Below, one piece after another: positions 16,657-24,311 of a stretch of DNA of 64,000 nucleotides (positions are counted from its first letter, which is position 1; every line of letters starts with the position of its first letter). The notes under the pieces were generated by a model that was not told the DNA's origin, searched no databases, and was given only the letters and a program-made list of their open reading frames with translations. Source of the stretch: Barnesiella sp. An55 (lineage in GTDB: Bacteria; Bacteroidota; Bacteroidia; Bacteroidales; Barnesiellaceae); the NCBI RefSeq assembly GCF_002161555.1, contig NZ_NFHZ01000013.1, forward strand, positions 52,933 to 116,932, in the 5' to 3' direction. The position numbers and the translations under genes were made by a program.

Positions 16657-19371
16657 ATGAAAAGAGTTTATACTTTTGGCAACGGTAAAGCAGAAGGCCG
16701 TGCCGACATGAAAAACCTGCTGGGTGGCAAAGGCGCCAACTTGGCAGAGATGAATCTCATCGGTGTTCCTGTACCCCCGGGATTCACCATCACCACCGAG
16801 GTTTGTACCACATATACACAACAAGGGCGTGAAGCCGTAGTCAAAGAGATTCAAAGCGACGTAGAACAAGCCATTGCACACATCGAGAGCCTCACCGGCA
16901 CGAAATTTGGCGATGCTACCAACCCGCTGTTGGTATCGGTTCGCTCGGGTGCCCGCGTCTCCATGCCGGGTATGATGGATACCGTGCTCAACCTGGGTAT
17001 GAACGACGAGGCCGTAGAAGCCATAGCCAAGAAATCGGGCAACCCCCGTTTCGCCTGGGACTCCTACCGCCGTTTCGTACAAATGTATGGCGACGTAGTA
17101 CTGGGCATGAAACCCAAGACCAAAGAAGATATCGACCCCTTTGAAGAGGTAATGGACAAAGTGAAAGAGGCCAAAGGCATCAAGAGCGATACCGAGCTGC
17201 AGGTCGAAGACCTCAAGGAGCTGGTACACCTCTTCAAAGCCGCTGTAAAAGAGAACACCGGAAAAGACTTCCCCACCTCGCCCTGGGAGCAACTGTGGGG
17301 TGCCATCTGCGCCGTATTCGACAGCTGGATGAACGAACGCGCCATCCTCTACCGCCGCATGAACCAGATTCCCGAAGAGTGGGGTACTGCCGTAAACGTG
17401 CAAGCCATGGTATTCGGTAACATGGGCAACACATCGGCCACCGGTGTAGCCTTCACCCGCGACGCCGCTACCGGCGAAGACATCTTCAACGGCGAATACC
17501 TCATCAATGCACAAGGCGAAGACGTGGTTGCCGGTGTGCGCACACCCCAACAGATCACCCTCGAAGGTTCACGCCGCTGGGCTGCCCTGCAAGGCATCAG
17601 CGAAGAGGAGCGCGCCAGCAAATACCCCTCGCTCGAAGAGTCGATGCCCGAGTGCGCCAAAGCCCTCATCGAGACCCAACAAAAACTCGAAGACTACTTC
17701 AAAGATATGCAAGACCTCGAGTTTACCATCCAGGATGGCAAACTGTGGTTGCTCCAAACCCGTAACGGCAAACGCACCGGTGCCGCCATGGTAAAAATTG
17801 CCATGGACATGCTGCGTGCCGGTATCATCGACGAAAAGACCGCATTGAAACGTATGGAGGCTCAAAAACTCGACGAGCTGCTCCACCCCGTATTCGACAA
17901 AGACGCCGTAAAACGCGTGAAAGTCGTTGCCAAAGGTCTGCCTGCATCGCCGGGTGCCGCCACCGGTCAAATCGTATTCTTTGCCGACGATGCCGAAGCA
18001 TGGGCCGAGAAACGCAAAAAAGTAATCATGGTACGTATCGAGACCTCACCCGAAGACCTGCGCGGTATGAACGTGGCACAAGGTATCCTCACCGCCCGCG
18101 GTGGTATGACCTCGCACGCTGCCGTAGTTGCCCGTGGTATGGGTAAATGCTGCGTATCGGGTGCCGGCGAAATCAAAGTCGATTACAAGGCCCGCACCGT
18201 AGAGATGGGTGGCAAGGTTTACAAAGAAGGCGACTGGATCTCGTTGAACGGTTCGACCGGCGAAGTATATGACGGACAGGTTCCCACGGTCGATGCCGAC
18301 ATGAGCGGCGACTTCGCAGCCATCATGAACCTCGCCGAAAAATATACCAAGGTCGATGTACGCACCAACGCCGATACCCCGCGCGACGCTGCCGTAGCCC
18401 GCAAGTTCGGTGCCAAAGGTATCGGTCTGTGCCGTACCGAGCACATGTTCTTCGAAGGCGACCGCATCAAAGCCATGCGCGAAATGATTCTGTCGAAAGA
18501 CGAAGAAGGCCGTCGTCACGCACTCGACAAACTGTTGCCTATGCAACGCGGCGATTTCGAAGGTATCTTCGAAGCCATGGACGGTCTGGGCGTAACGATC
18601 CGTCTGCTCGATCCCCCCTTGCACGAGTTCGTACCCCATCAACTCGCTACCCAGAAAGAACTGGCCGAAGAGATGGGCATGAGCATCGAAGAGGTAAAAC
18701 TCGCCTGCGACTCCCTGGCCGAATTTAACCCCATGCTGGGTCACCGCGGTTGCCGTCTGGGTTGCACCTATCCCGAGATTACCGAGATGCAGGCCCGCGC
18801 CATCATCGAAGCAGCTCTCAACGTGAAAGCCCGCGGTATCGACGTTCACCCCGAAATCATGGTACCCCTGGTAGGCGTGGTTGAAGAGTTGAGAATGCAG
18901 GCCGAAGTCATCAACCGCGTAGCCGCTCAAGTATTCGAAGAGCGTGGCGACACGGTAGCCTACAAAGTAGGTACGATGATCGAGGTACCCCGCGCCGCCA
19001 TTACGGCCGACCAGATTGCCGAAGTAGCCGACTTCTTCTCGTTCGGTACGAACGACTTGACGCAGATGACCTTTGGTTACTCGCGCGACGATGCCGGCAA
19101 GTTCCTCAAGATCTACAAAGAGAAAGGAATCCTCAAAACCGATCCGTTCGAAGTACTCGACCAAAAAGGTGTGGGCCAACTCGTTCGCATGGGTGTAGAG
19201 AAAGGCCGTTCGACCAAACCGACCCTCAAGGTAGGTATCTGCGGCGAGCACGGTGGCGAACCCTCGTCGGTTAAGTTCTGCGCCAAACTGGGCATGAACT
19301 ACGTATCGTGCAGCCCCTACCGCGTGCCCATCGCCCGCGTAGCTGCGGCGCAGGCTGCCATCGAAGATTAA
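16657..19371 (+). CDS. ppdK: Pyruvate, phosphate dikinase
   Basis: This 904-residue enzyme interconverts ATP + Pi + pyruvate with AMP + PPi + PEP, a glycolytic/gluconeogenic step common in gut Bacteroidetes. The N-terminal ATP-grasp domain begins 'LLGGKGANLAEMNLIGVPVP'. The swivelling phosphohistidine lies in 'GGMTSHAAVVARGMGK' (His near residue 487). The C-terminal PEP/pyruvate TIM barrel shows 'GIGLCRTEHMFF', 'MLGHRGCRLG', 'FSFGTNDLTQMTFG' and the catalytic Cys in 'VGICGEHGGEPSS'. The length is usual for the bacterial enzyme. Codon use is strongly biased and uniform, as expected for high expression. It is monocistronic between a clear promoter and a terminator. Confidence 0.97.
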   Translation: MKRVYTFGNGKAEGRADMKNLLGGKGANLAEMNLIGVPVPPGFTITTEVCTTYTQQGREAVVKEIQSDVEQAIAHIESLTGTKFGDATNPLLVSVRSGARVSMPGMMDTVLNLGMNDEAVEAIAKKSGNPRFAWDSYRRFVQMYGDVVLGMKPKTKEDIDPFEEVMDKVKEAKGIKSDTELQVEDLKELVHLFKAAVKENTGKDFPTSPWEQLWGAICAVFDSWMNERAILYRRMNQIPEEWGTAVNVQAMVFGNMGNTSATGVAFTRDAATGEDIFNGEYLINAQGEDVVAGVRTPQQITLEGSRRWAALQGISEEERASKYPSLEESMPECAKALIETQQKLEDYFKDMQDLEFTIQDGKLWLLQTRNGKRTGAAMVKIAMDMLRAGIIDEKTALKRMEAQKLDELLHPVFDKDAVKRVKVVAKGLPASPGAATGQIVFFADDAEAWAEKRKKVIMVRIETSPEDLRGMNVAQGILTARGGMTSHAAVVARGMGKCCVSGAGEIKVDYKARTVEMGGKVYKEGDWISLNGSTGEVYDGQVPTVDADMSGDFAAIMNLAEKYTKVDVRTNADTPRDAAVARKFGAKGIGLCRTEHMFFEGDRIKAMREMILSKDEEGRRHALDKLLPMQRGDFEGIFEAMDGLGVTIRLLDPPLHEFVPHQLATQKELAEEMGMSIEEVKLACDSLAEFNPMLGHRGCRLGCTYPEITEMQARAIIEAALNVKARGIDVHPEIMVPLVGVVEELRMQAEVINRVAAQVFEERGDTVAYKVGTMIEVPRAAITADQIAEVADFFSFGTNDLTQMTFGYSRDDAGKFLKIYKEKGILKTDPFEVLDQKGVGQLVRMGVEKGRSTKPTLKVGICGEHGGEPSSVKFCAKLGMNYVSCSPYRVPIARVAAAQAAIED

Positions 19372-19398
19372 GCGATCAAATTCTATCCTTAATAAAAA

Positions 19399-19422
19399 AG
19401 CCATGCCGGTGCCGGCATGGCT
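19399..19422 (+). terminator. Terminator of ppdK
   Basis: An 11-bp GC-rich stem (19399-19409 with 19412-19422) is preceded by an A-run and followed by CTTTCTAT. Confidence 0.8.
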
Positions 19423-19480
19423 CTTTCTATATCTGACAGGCGATGTACAAAGGATTTTCCCAAACCCGAGGTATTCCCAG

Positions 19481-19536
19481 ATACCGCGTCGCAGCGCGGT
19501 ATGACAAACGAGTCACCCCGCACCCCGATGCGGGGT
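19481..19536. repeat. Two tandem GC-rich palindromes (REP-like intergenic element)
   Basis: The first palindrome is ATACCGCG-TCGCAG-CGCGGTAT (19481-19502). The second is ACCCCGCA-CCCCGA-TGCGGGGT (19515-19536). Both have perfect 8-bp arms with 6-nt loops. There is no T-run, and each strand's nearest gene already has its own terminator. The core of the first resembles 11736-11755. Confidence 0.6.
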
Positions 19537-19606
19537 CCACAAAGAAGGAACAAGAAAGTCACTAAAATTTCACACCTAACGGGCAAAAGATTATGAAGCT
19601 TTTCAC

Positions 19607-19640
19607 TATTTTTGTAGAAGATAGGATGCGGCTCGGTAGA
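19607..19640 (+). repeat. Single copy of the promoter-associated repeat, with -7 box of the phosphatase gene
   Basis: TATTTTTG (19607-19614) is the likely -7 box for the alkaline phosphatase gene. It is followed by AGAAGATAGGATGCGGCTCG (from 19616), which matches the start of the repeat units at 22706, 22791, 48611, 48694 and 48767. Here the unit is single and lies in the 5' leader. Confidence 0.6.
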
Positions 19641-19709
19641 GAGATAAATCTTCGGTTTCTTGGTCCAAACAGGGAAACAAAATAGAACATCCACTAAAAC
19701 ACAGATACG

Positions 19710-21083
19710 ATGAAAAAATTGAGTTCTCTTCTCCTCGGTCTATTGATGGCCATTGTGTGGTCGGCTCAAGCTGCCGGTCCTAAATATGTGTTCTACTTTA
19801 TTGGCGACGGCATGGGCGTAAACCAGGTCAATGCCACCGAGTTGTTTTATGGCGAACTGGCTGGAGTGAGAGGCCCCGAGCTGTTGCTCTTCTCGCAGTT
19901 CCCCTACTCGACCTTTGTCAATACCAGTTCGGCCAATCGGGGTGTCACCGACTCGGCTGCTGCCGGTACAGCCTTGGCATGTGGCGAAAAAGCCAACAAC
20001 AATACGGTGGGTGTCGATGCCGACAGCACCGTCATATACAGTATCGCCACAGCGGCCCATCAGAAGGGGATTCCCGTGGGTATCGTGACCAGTGGAGAAA
20101 TCGACGATGCTACGCCGGCAGCTTTCTTTGCACACCAAATTGACCGCTATGCCCGCTACAAAGTAGGTCTCGACATGCTCTCGGCCGGATTTACGTTTTA
20201 CGCCGGTAACCGCTTTACCCAACCAGCTCCCCAAGGAGAGGAGTCGCTCTATGATCTGCTGCCTAAAAACGGATATACGCTGGCTGTCGGATGTGACGAG
20301 TATGACCTCAAGGCCAACCAAGCCGACAAGATGGTGCTGTTTCCCAAGCAAAGCATACCCTATGCCATTGACCGCAAACCGGGCGACATGAGCCTGGCCG
20401 ACCTCACACGCTGCGCCATCGATTTCCTGCAACGCAAGGGCGACGGCTTCTTTCTGATGATTGAGGGAGCCAAAATCGATTGGGCCGGACATGTGTGCGA
20501 CGGAGCTACCGACTTGCGGGAGGTGAAAGACCTGGAGGAGTCGGTACGGCTCGCTTATGACTTTTACCGAGCTCACCCCGACGAGACGCTTATCGTTGTC
20601 ACGGCCGACCACGAAACCGGAGGTGTGGTATTGGGTACCGGCGAGTATGCTCTCAACCTGCAGGCATTGCAATACCAGACGATGAGTGGAACAACCTTTA
20701 CCCAACAAATTGCTTCGTGGCGCAAATCGGGTACCCGAGTATCGTGGCCGACCATGCAGGAGGCTCTGTCGCAAGCCTTCGGATTCTGGACCCACTTGAC
20801 TCTATCGCCACAGCAAGAGGAACGACTCAAGCAGGTCTATCACGAGACGATTGCCGATGCGGAGGGAAATCTGGTCAAATCGCTCTACGAAGAGAATGAA
20901 CCCATAGTCGAAACAGCCAAACAGATTATCAACGAGATAGCCCTGATCAAATGGGCCGTCGGTTCTCATACGGCCGGTTATGTACCCCTCTATGCCATAG
21001 GAGTAGGTGCCGAGAACTTTGCTCACCGGCTCGACAATACCGAAATACCTCGCCTCATCGCCCGAATTGCCGAATATAAATAA
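19710..21083 (+). CDS. Alkaline phosphatase (PhoA family)
   Basis: This 457-residue exported phosphomonoesterase has a signal peptide ending near residue 21 (..VWSAQA-A). The first metal Asp is D33 in 'YFIGDGMG'. The nucleophile is S82 in 'GVTDSAAAGTALACGEK', the classical alkaline phosphatase signature. Further metal ligands are in 'EGAKIDWAGH' and 'VVTADHETGG', and a late His in 'SHTAGYVPLYAIG'. It is periplasmic or surface-located and releases phosphate from organic esters. The gene stands alone. Its leader carries one copy of the promoter-associated repeat described at 22.7 and 48.6 kb. No pho box can be recognised by eye. Confidence 0.95.
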   Translation: MKKLSSLLLGLLMAIVWSAQAAGPKYVFYFIGDGMGVNQVNATELFYGELAGVRGPELLLFSQFPYSTFVNTSSANRGVTDSAAAGTALACGEKANNNTVGVDADSTVIYSIATAAHQKGIPVGIVTSGEIDDATPAAFFAHQIDRYARYKVGLDMLSAGFTFYAGNRFTQPAPQGEESLYDLLPKNGYTLAVGCDEYDLKANQADKMVLFPKQSIPYAIDRKPGDMSLADLTRCAIDFLQRKGDGFFLMIEGAKIDWAGHVCDGATDLREVKDLEESVRLAYDFYRAHPDETLIVVTADHETGGVVLGTGEYALNLQALQYQTMSGTTFTQQIASWRKSGTRVSWPTMQEALSQAFGFWTHLTLSPQQEERLKQVYHETIADAEGNLVKSLYEENEPIVETAKQIINEIALIKWAVGSHTAGYVPLYAIGVGAENFAHRLDNTEIPRLIARIAEYK

Positions 21084-21148
21084 TCATCTAATAAACAAAC
21101 GATTAAAAAGGCGAGAAGGCCTTCGATGTAAGATTTTTTTAGAAAAAC

Positions 21149-21180
21149 ATTGTAAAATAAAAACAAAGGATATAACTTTG
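21149..21180 (+). promoter_or_regulatory. Promoter of the riboswitch-controlled methyltransferase gene
   Basis: ATTG (21149-21152), 20 bp, then TAACTTTG (21173-21180). The riboswitch P1 helix begins 7 nt later. Confidence 0.7.
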
Positions 21181-21186
21181 CCGCTT

Positions 21187-21366
21187 GTAATCGGTTTGCT
21201 TCTATCGGTTCGATGGGGCAATGAAAAGGGAATCGGGTGCAAATCCCGAACAGGCCCGCTGCTGTGAAGTTTCATAGAAGTTCAGACAAATGCTGCATTG
21301 CCACTAATCGAAATCCCGATTGGGAAGGCGTCTGGACCGAAACAAGTCAGAAGACCTGCCGATTGC
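21187..21366 (+). promoter_or_regulatory. Cobalamin (B12) riboswitch
   Basis: The 5' arm (21187-21195) pairs over 9 bp with 21358-21366 to form P1. Between lie the hallmarks of the cobalamin aptamer: GGGAATCGGGTGCAAATCCC (21229-21246 region), GCCCGCTGCTGTGAAG (near 21253-21269), and the B12-box-like AGTCAGAAGACCTGCC (21345-21360). About 150 nt separate the aptamer from the start codon of the MetE-like gene at 21517, which is room for an expression platform. In Bacteroidetes, B12 binding normally represses such genes. Here repression of a B12-independent methyltransferase by B12 makes physiological sense. Confidence 0.92.
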
Positions 21367-21516
21367 AGTAAAAACAGACGTTGCTCTCTCCGTGGATCGA
21401 GAGGCCGGTCAAGAAAAGATTATCGAAAAAAGAGACTTTTTACCAATGAAAAAGGGATGAGAATCGGTGACGACTCTGTCCCGCCATTAAGTATTTAACT
21501 CAAAAATAGAAGAATC

Positions 21517-22608
21517 ATGGCAAGAAAAATTCCTTTCAGTGTAGATATAACGGGAAGTTTCGTTTACTCCGAACCCCTTGTCGAAGCTCGCAAACTGTAT
21601 CACGACGGCGTGTGGAGCTCGGCCAAACTGCACGAAATCGAAGATAAGGAGATTTTCCGCATCGTGGAAAAGTGCAAAGAGATAGGCTTGAAATGCGTAA
21701 CCGACGGCGATTACAAATCGAGCAACTACCTCGACTTCTTCCACCACCTCGAGAATATCTCGAAACAAGAGGCTACCACCCCCGATGAGGTAAAAGAATC
21801 GGTTATCTCGGGTAAAATCGGGTTCGACAACTCCTACCCCTCGACCCCCAAGGTGACTCAACGTTTCACCTACCTGACGGGTATCATAGGCGGCGACATG
21901 TATGCCAAGGTTCTGCTCCCCTCGCCCACCACACTGCTGGCCGAGCTGCTCCGCCCCGAGAACCGCTACAACACCGGGCGTTACTACCCCGACATGGATC
22001 TGCTCGTGCACGACATCGCCCAAACCTACCAAACGGTTATCAGCGAATTCTACGACATGGGATGCCGATTCCTCCAACTGAGCGACTATGCGTGGAACCT
22101 GGCCGGCGACAGCGACATTGAGCAAGTGGCTCAGGCTGCCCACATCGACCTGCTTTCGCTCGTGGCCACATCGGCCCAACTTACCGAGGCCTGTTTGGCT
22201 CAAAAGCCCGACGACATGTGCATCTCACTGCAATTCCACGACAAATGGTGGAGCATAGGCGACAAAGAGAAGACGGCCGAACTGCTGCTCTCGACTCGTG
22301 CCGATGCCATCGCCTTTGACTTTGGCAACCGCGAGAACGAAAACATAGACTTCTCGATGCTCAACTACTGCCAAGGGAAAGATGTGATTCTGGGTCTCGT
22401 ATCAACCTCGAGTCTGCAACCCATATCGTCGAGCAATATCACGTTCCACATCGAGAATGCAGCCCGCCTCATCCCGCTCGAATCACTTCACTTGAGCAGC
22501 CAGGGCGATTTCAGAGACAACCAGGGCAACAGTGTCATCTCGGAACAGATGATGTGGAGCAAGATTGTCGCTATGAAGAATATTGCAAAAACCGTGTGGG
22601 GCGAATAA
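21517..22608 (+). CDS. MetE C-terminal-domain-like (B12-independent) methionine synthase family protein
   Basis: This 363-residue TIM-barrel protein is of the cobalamin-independent methionine synthase C-terminal family (YxjG/YxjH-like). It is about half the length of full MetE and lacks the N-terminal domain. 'VTDGDYKSSNYLDFF' near the N-terminus and 'LQFHDKWWSIG' replace the MetE zinc-site context, while 'GCRFLQLSDYAW' corresponds to the conserved barrel strand. It probably transfers a methyl group to homocysteine, but the methyl donor is uncertain in this short family. It is single-gene, preceded by a cobalamin riboswitch that should switch it off when B12 is available, and followed by a terminator. 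Confidence 0.85.
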   Translation: MARKIPFSVDITGSFVYSEPLVEARKLYHDGVWSSAKLHEIEDKEIFRIVEKCKEIGLKCVTDGDYKSSNYLDFFHHLENISKQEATTPDEVKESVISGKIGFDNSYPSTPKVTQRFTYLTGIIGGDMYAKVLLPSPTTLLAELLRPENRYNTGRYYPDMDLLVHDIAQTYQTVISEFYDMGCRFLQLSDYAWNLAGDSDIEQVAQAAHIDLLSLVATSAQLTEACLAQKPDDMCISLQFHDKWWSIGDKEKTAELLLSTRADAIAFDFGNRENENIDFSMLNYCQGKDVILGLVSTSSLQPISSSNITFHIENAARLIPLESLHLSSQGDFRDNQGNSVISEQMMWSKIVAMKNIAKTVWGE

Positions 22609-22641
22609 ACGTTATACCACCACGATACCTCATATAGCTTT

Positions 22642-22686
22642 AACCGATTAGCCGATGTGGCCGTGCTGTATCGACTATCGGTTTTT
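22642..22686 (+). terminator. Terminator of the MetE-like gene
   Basis: AACCGAT (22642-22648) pairs with ATCGGTT (22677-22683), and TTTG follows within a T-rich stretch. A second small stem GCC/GGC lies inside the loop. Confidence 0.6.
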
Positions 22687-22705
22687 GTCTTATGATTTCT
22701 ATGAA

Positions 22706-22875
22706 AGAAGAAAGGAGGCGGTTCGGCATAGTCAAACGTCGAAATCTTCGCTTTCCGTTTACCTCTACGCTCACCTTTCGCTATCTTTCCAGAAGAAAGG
22801 AGGCGGTTCGGCATAGTCAAACGTTGAAATCTTCGCTTTCCGTTTGCCTCTACGCTCACCTTTCTGTATCTTTGC
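22706..22875 (+). repeat. Two tandem 85-bp promoter-bearing repeat units
   Basis: Unit 1 (22706-22790) and unit 2 (22791-22875) are identical at 80 of 85 positions. Both begin AGAAGAAAGGAGGCGGTTCG and end in TATCTTT. Unit 2 has TTTG-N20-TATCTTTG (22843-22874), a perfect promoter for the exporter genes. In unit 1 the same places read TTTA and TATCTTTC. Two of the five differences thus fall on the key G of the -33 and -7 boxes. Related units occur at 48611-48839 and 19616. Confidence 0.85.
22843..22874 (+). promoter_or_regulatory. Consensus promoter of the ThrE-type exporter operon
   Basis: TTTG (22843-22846), 20 bp, TATCTTTG (22867-22874), inside the second repeat unit. It gives a leader of roughly 27 nt before the GTG at 22907. 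Confidence 0.8.
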
Positions 22876-22906
22876 ACGCTGAAAAATTGGTCAATACTAC
22901 AAACAA

Positions 22907-23683
22907 GTGAACAACGTACACGAAGAACTGAAAGCTGTATCGCAATTCCTCACGGAGTATGCTACCTGCCTGATGGCGTCGGGCGTACACACCTCGCGAA
23001 TTGTACGCAACACCGCCCGCATAGCCGAATCGTTTGGCTTCGAAGCCCACATGACCCTCTTCCACAAAACCATCAACATGACCCTGCGGAGCAAAGACAA
23101 CGCTCACGTATATAGTACGGTAAGTGCGGCTAAATCGGGGGCCATCAATTTTGAATTCAACTCCGAACTGAGCGCACTCAGTTGGGAAGCTTACGACAAC
23201 CACCTCTCGCTCGACACGCTGTGGGAGAAATACAAGACTATCACCGGCAAACCCCGGATGAACGAGTGGAAAGTGTGGATACTGGTTGGTTTTGCCAATG
23301 CCTCTTTCTGCCGTCTGTTCAACGGCGACTGGATTGCCGTAGCCGCCGTATTTGTAGCGACCCTTGTGGGATTCCGCCTCAAACAGATTTTGGGCAAACA
23401 CCACATCAACCACTACTTCGTATTCACCATATCGGCATTCGTTGCCTCGCTCATTGCCTCGATAACCATGTGGCAACAATGGGGTACCACCCCCGATATC
23501 GCCATCGGTGCCAGCGTACTCTACCTCATACCGGGAGTACCCTTGATCAACGGCATCATCGATATTATCGAGGGCCATGTGCTGGCCGGTACCGCCCGGC
23601 TCATCAACGCCCTGTTGCTGATTGTCTGCATCGCCTTCGGTATGGCTATTACACTTTTAATGATGGGAGGAAAACTGTTATGA
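22907..23683 (+). CDS. Threonine/serine exporter family protein, large subunit (DUF1212, YjjP/ThrE-N-like)
   Basis: This 258-residue inner-membrane protein has a soluble N-terminal part (about 1-115) with 'ASGVHTSRIVRNTARIAESF', typical of the ThrE N-terminal domain. Five predicted membrane helices follow (about 120-255), including 'ASVLYLIPGVPLINGIIDII'. It is predicted to export threonine/serine or a related small acid together with the next gene; in E. coli the equivalent YjjPB pair exports succinate. It starts with GTG at 22907. Its stop overlaps the next start (ATGA), so translation is coupled. The promoter lies in the tandem repeat directly upstream. Confidence 0.9.
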   Translation: MNNVHEELKAVSQFLTEYATCLMASGVHTSRIVRNTARIAESFGFEAHMTLFHKTINMTLRSKDNAHVYSTVSAAKSGAINFEFNSELSALSWEAYDNHLSLDTLWEKYKTITGKPRMNEWKVWILVGFANASFCRLFNGDWIAVAAVFVATLVGFRLKQILGKHHINHYFVFTISAFVASLIASITMWQQWGTTPDIAIGASVLYLIPGVPLINGIIDIIEGHVLAGTARLINALLLIVCIAFGMAITLLMMGGKLL

Positions 23684-24195
23684 TCAACTGGCAAATTGTA
23701 GGATCGGTTGTTGCCGATGCCATTGGGGCTGCTATTGCAGCCATAGGTTTTGCGGTTATCTCCAACCCACCCCGCCGAGCCATTCTCTATGCCGCACTTT
23801 TGGCCGCCGTGGGGCACAGCATACGATTCGTCCTCTTGAAATATGCAGGGCTCGACCTGGCCTCGGCCTCGTTTATCGCAGCCTTTTCAATAGGTATGCT
23901 CAGTTTGTGGGCCGGCTATCGCATCTTCTGTCCAGCCACCGTGTTGTACATACCGGCACTGCTCCCCATGATACCGGGAATGTATGCCTATCGCACCGTA
24001 TTCTCGCTCATCAAGTTTCTGCAAAGCAGTGGCAACGACAACGATGCCATACACTATCTGCTCGAGATTTTCAAGAATGGAATTACCACTGCCTCGGTAC
24101 TCTTTGCTCTGGGCGTAGGTGCTACCATCCCCATATTCATTTTTTACAAGCGGGCCTTCTCGATGACCCGGACGGCAAACCGCGTAAAAAAGTAG
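23680..24195 (+). CDS. Threonine/serine exporter family protein, small subunit (YjjB/ThrE-C-like)
   Basis: This 171-residue protein is almost entirely membrane-embedded, with four to five hydrophobic segments. They include 'AIAAIGFAVISNPPRRAI' and 'YIPALLPMIPGMYAYRT', the ThrE C-terminal signature. In ThrE the two parts are one chain; here they are two genes overlapping by 4 bp. The start at 23680 overlaps the stop of the large subunit. The frame is open further upstream, but that part is antiparallel shadow coding of the first gene. A short 5-bp stem with TTTT (24194-24217) might be a weak terminator. Confidence 0.9.
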   Translation: MINWQIVGSVVADAIGAAIAAIGFAVISNPPRRAILYAALLAAVGHSIRFVLLKYAGLDLASASFIAAFSIGMLSLWAGYRIFCPATVLYIPALLPMIPGMYAYRTVFSLIKFLQSSGNDNDAIHYLLEIFKNGITTASVLFALGVGATIPIFIFYKRAFSMTRTANRVKK

Positions 24196-24251
24196 AGCAG
24201 AACACCGAAGCTCTTTTGTTATAATTGTATCATACTTAATTAAAATAGTAC

Positions 24252-24283
24252 TTTATTTATCGATATTTACCCCCGTATCTTTG
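24252..24283 (+). promoter_or_regulatory. Promoter of the SGNH/BspA-repeat gene
   Basis: TTTA (24252-24255), 20 bp, TATCTTTG (24276-24283), ending 28 nt before the ATG. Confidence 0.6.
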
Positions 24284-24311
24284 TGGTTAATATTACTCAT
24301 TATTTAAAACC

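Noticed and set aside
18046..19404. 452-residue minus-strand frame opposite ppdK
   Set aside because: Antisense shadow produced by the strong codon bias of ppdK.
22706..22875. Tandem repeats considered as a CRISPR array
   Set aside because: The units are contiguous, without unique spacers, and contain promoter boxes. No cas genes are nearby.
22692..22910. Short open frame across the 22.7-kb repeats
   Set aside because: It consists of the repeat itself and overlaps the exporter promoter. There is no sign of coding selection.
23182..24195. Long version of the small exporter subunit starting at 23182
   Set aside because: The extension overlaps the large subunit in another frame. The ATG at 23680 is coupled to the preceding stop.
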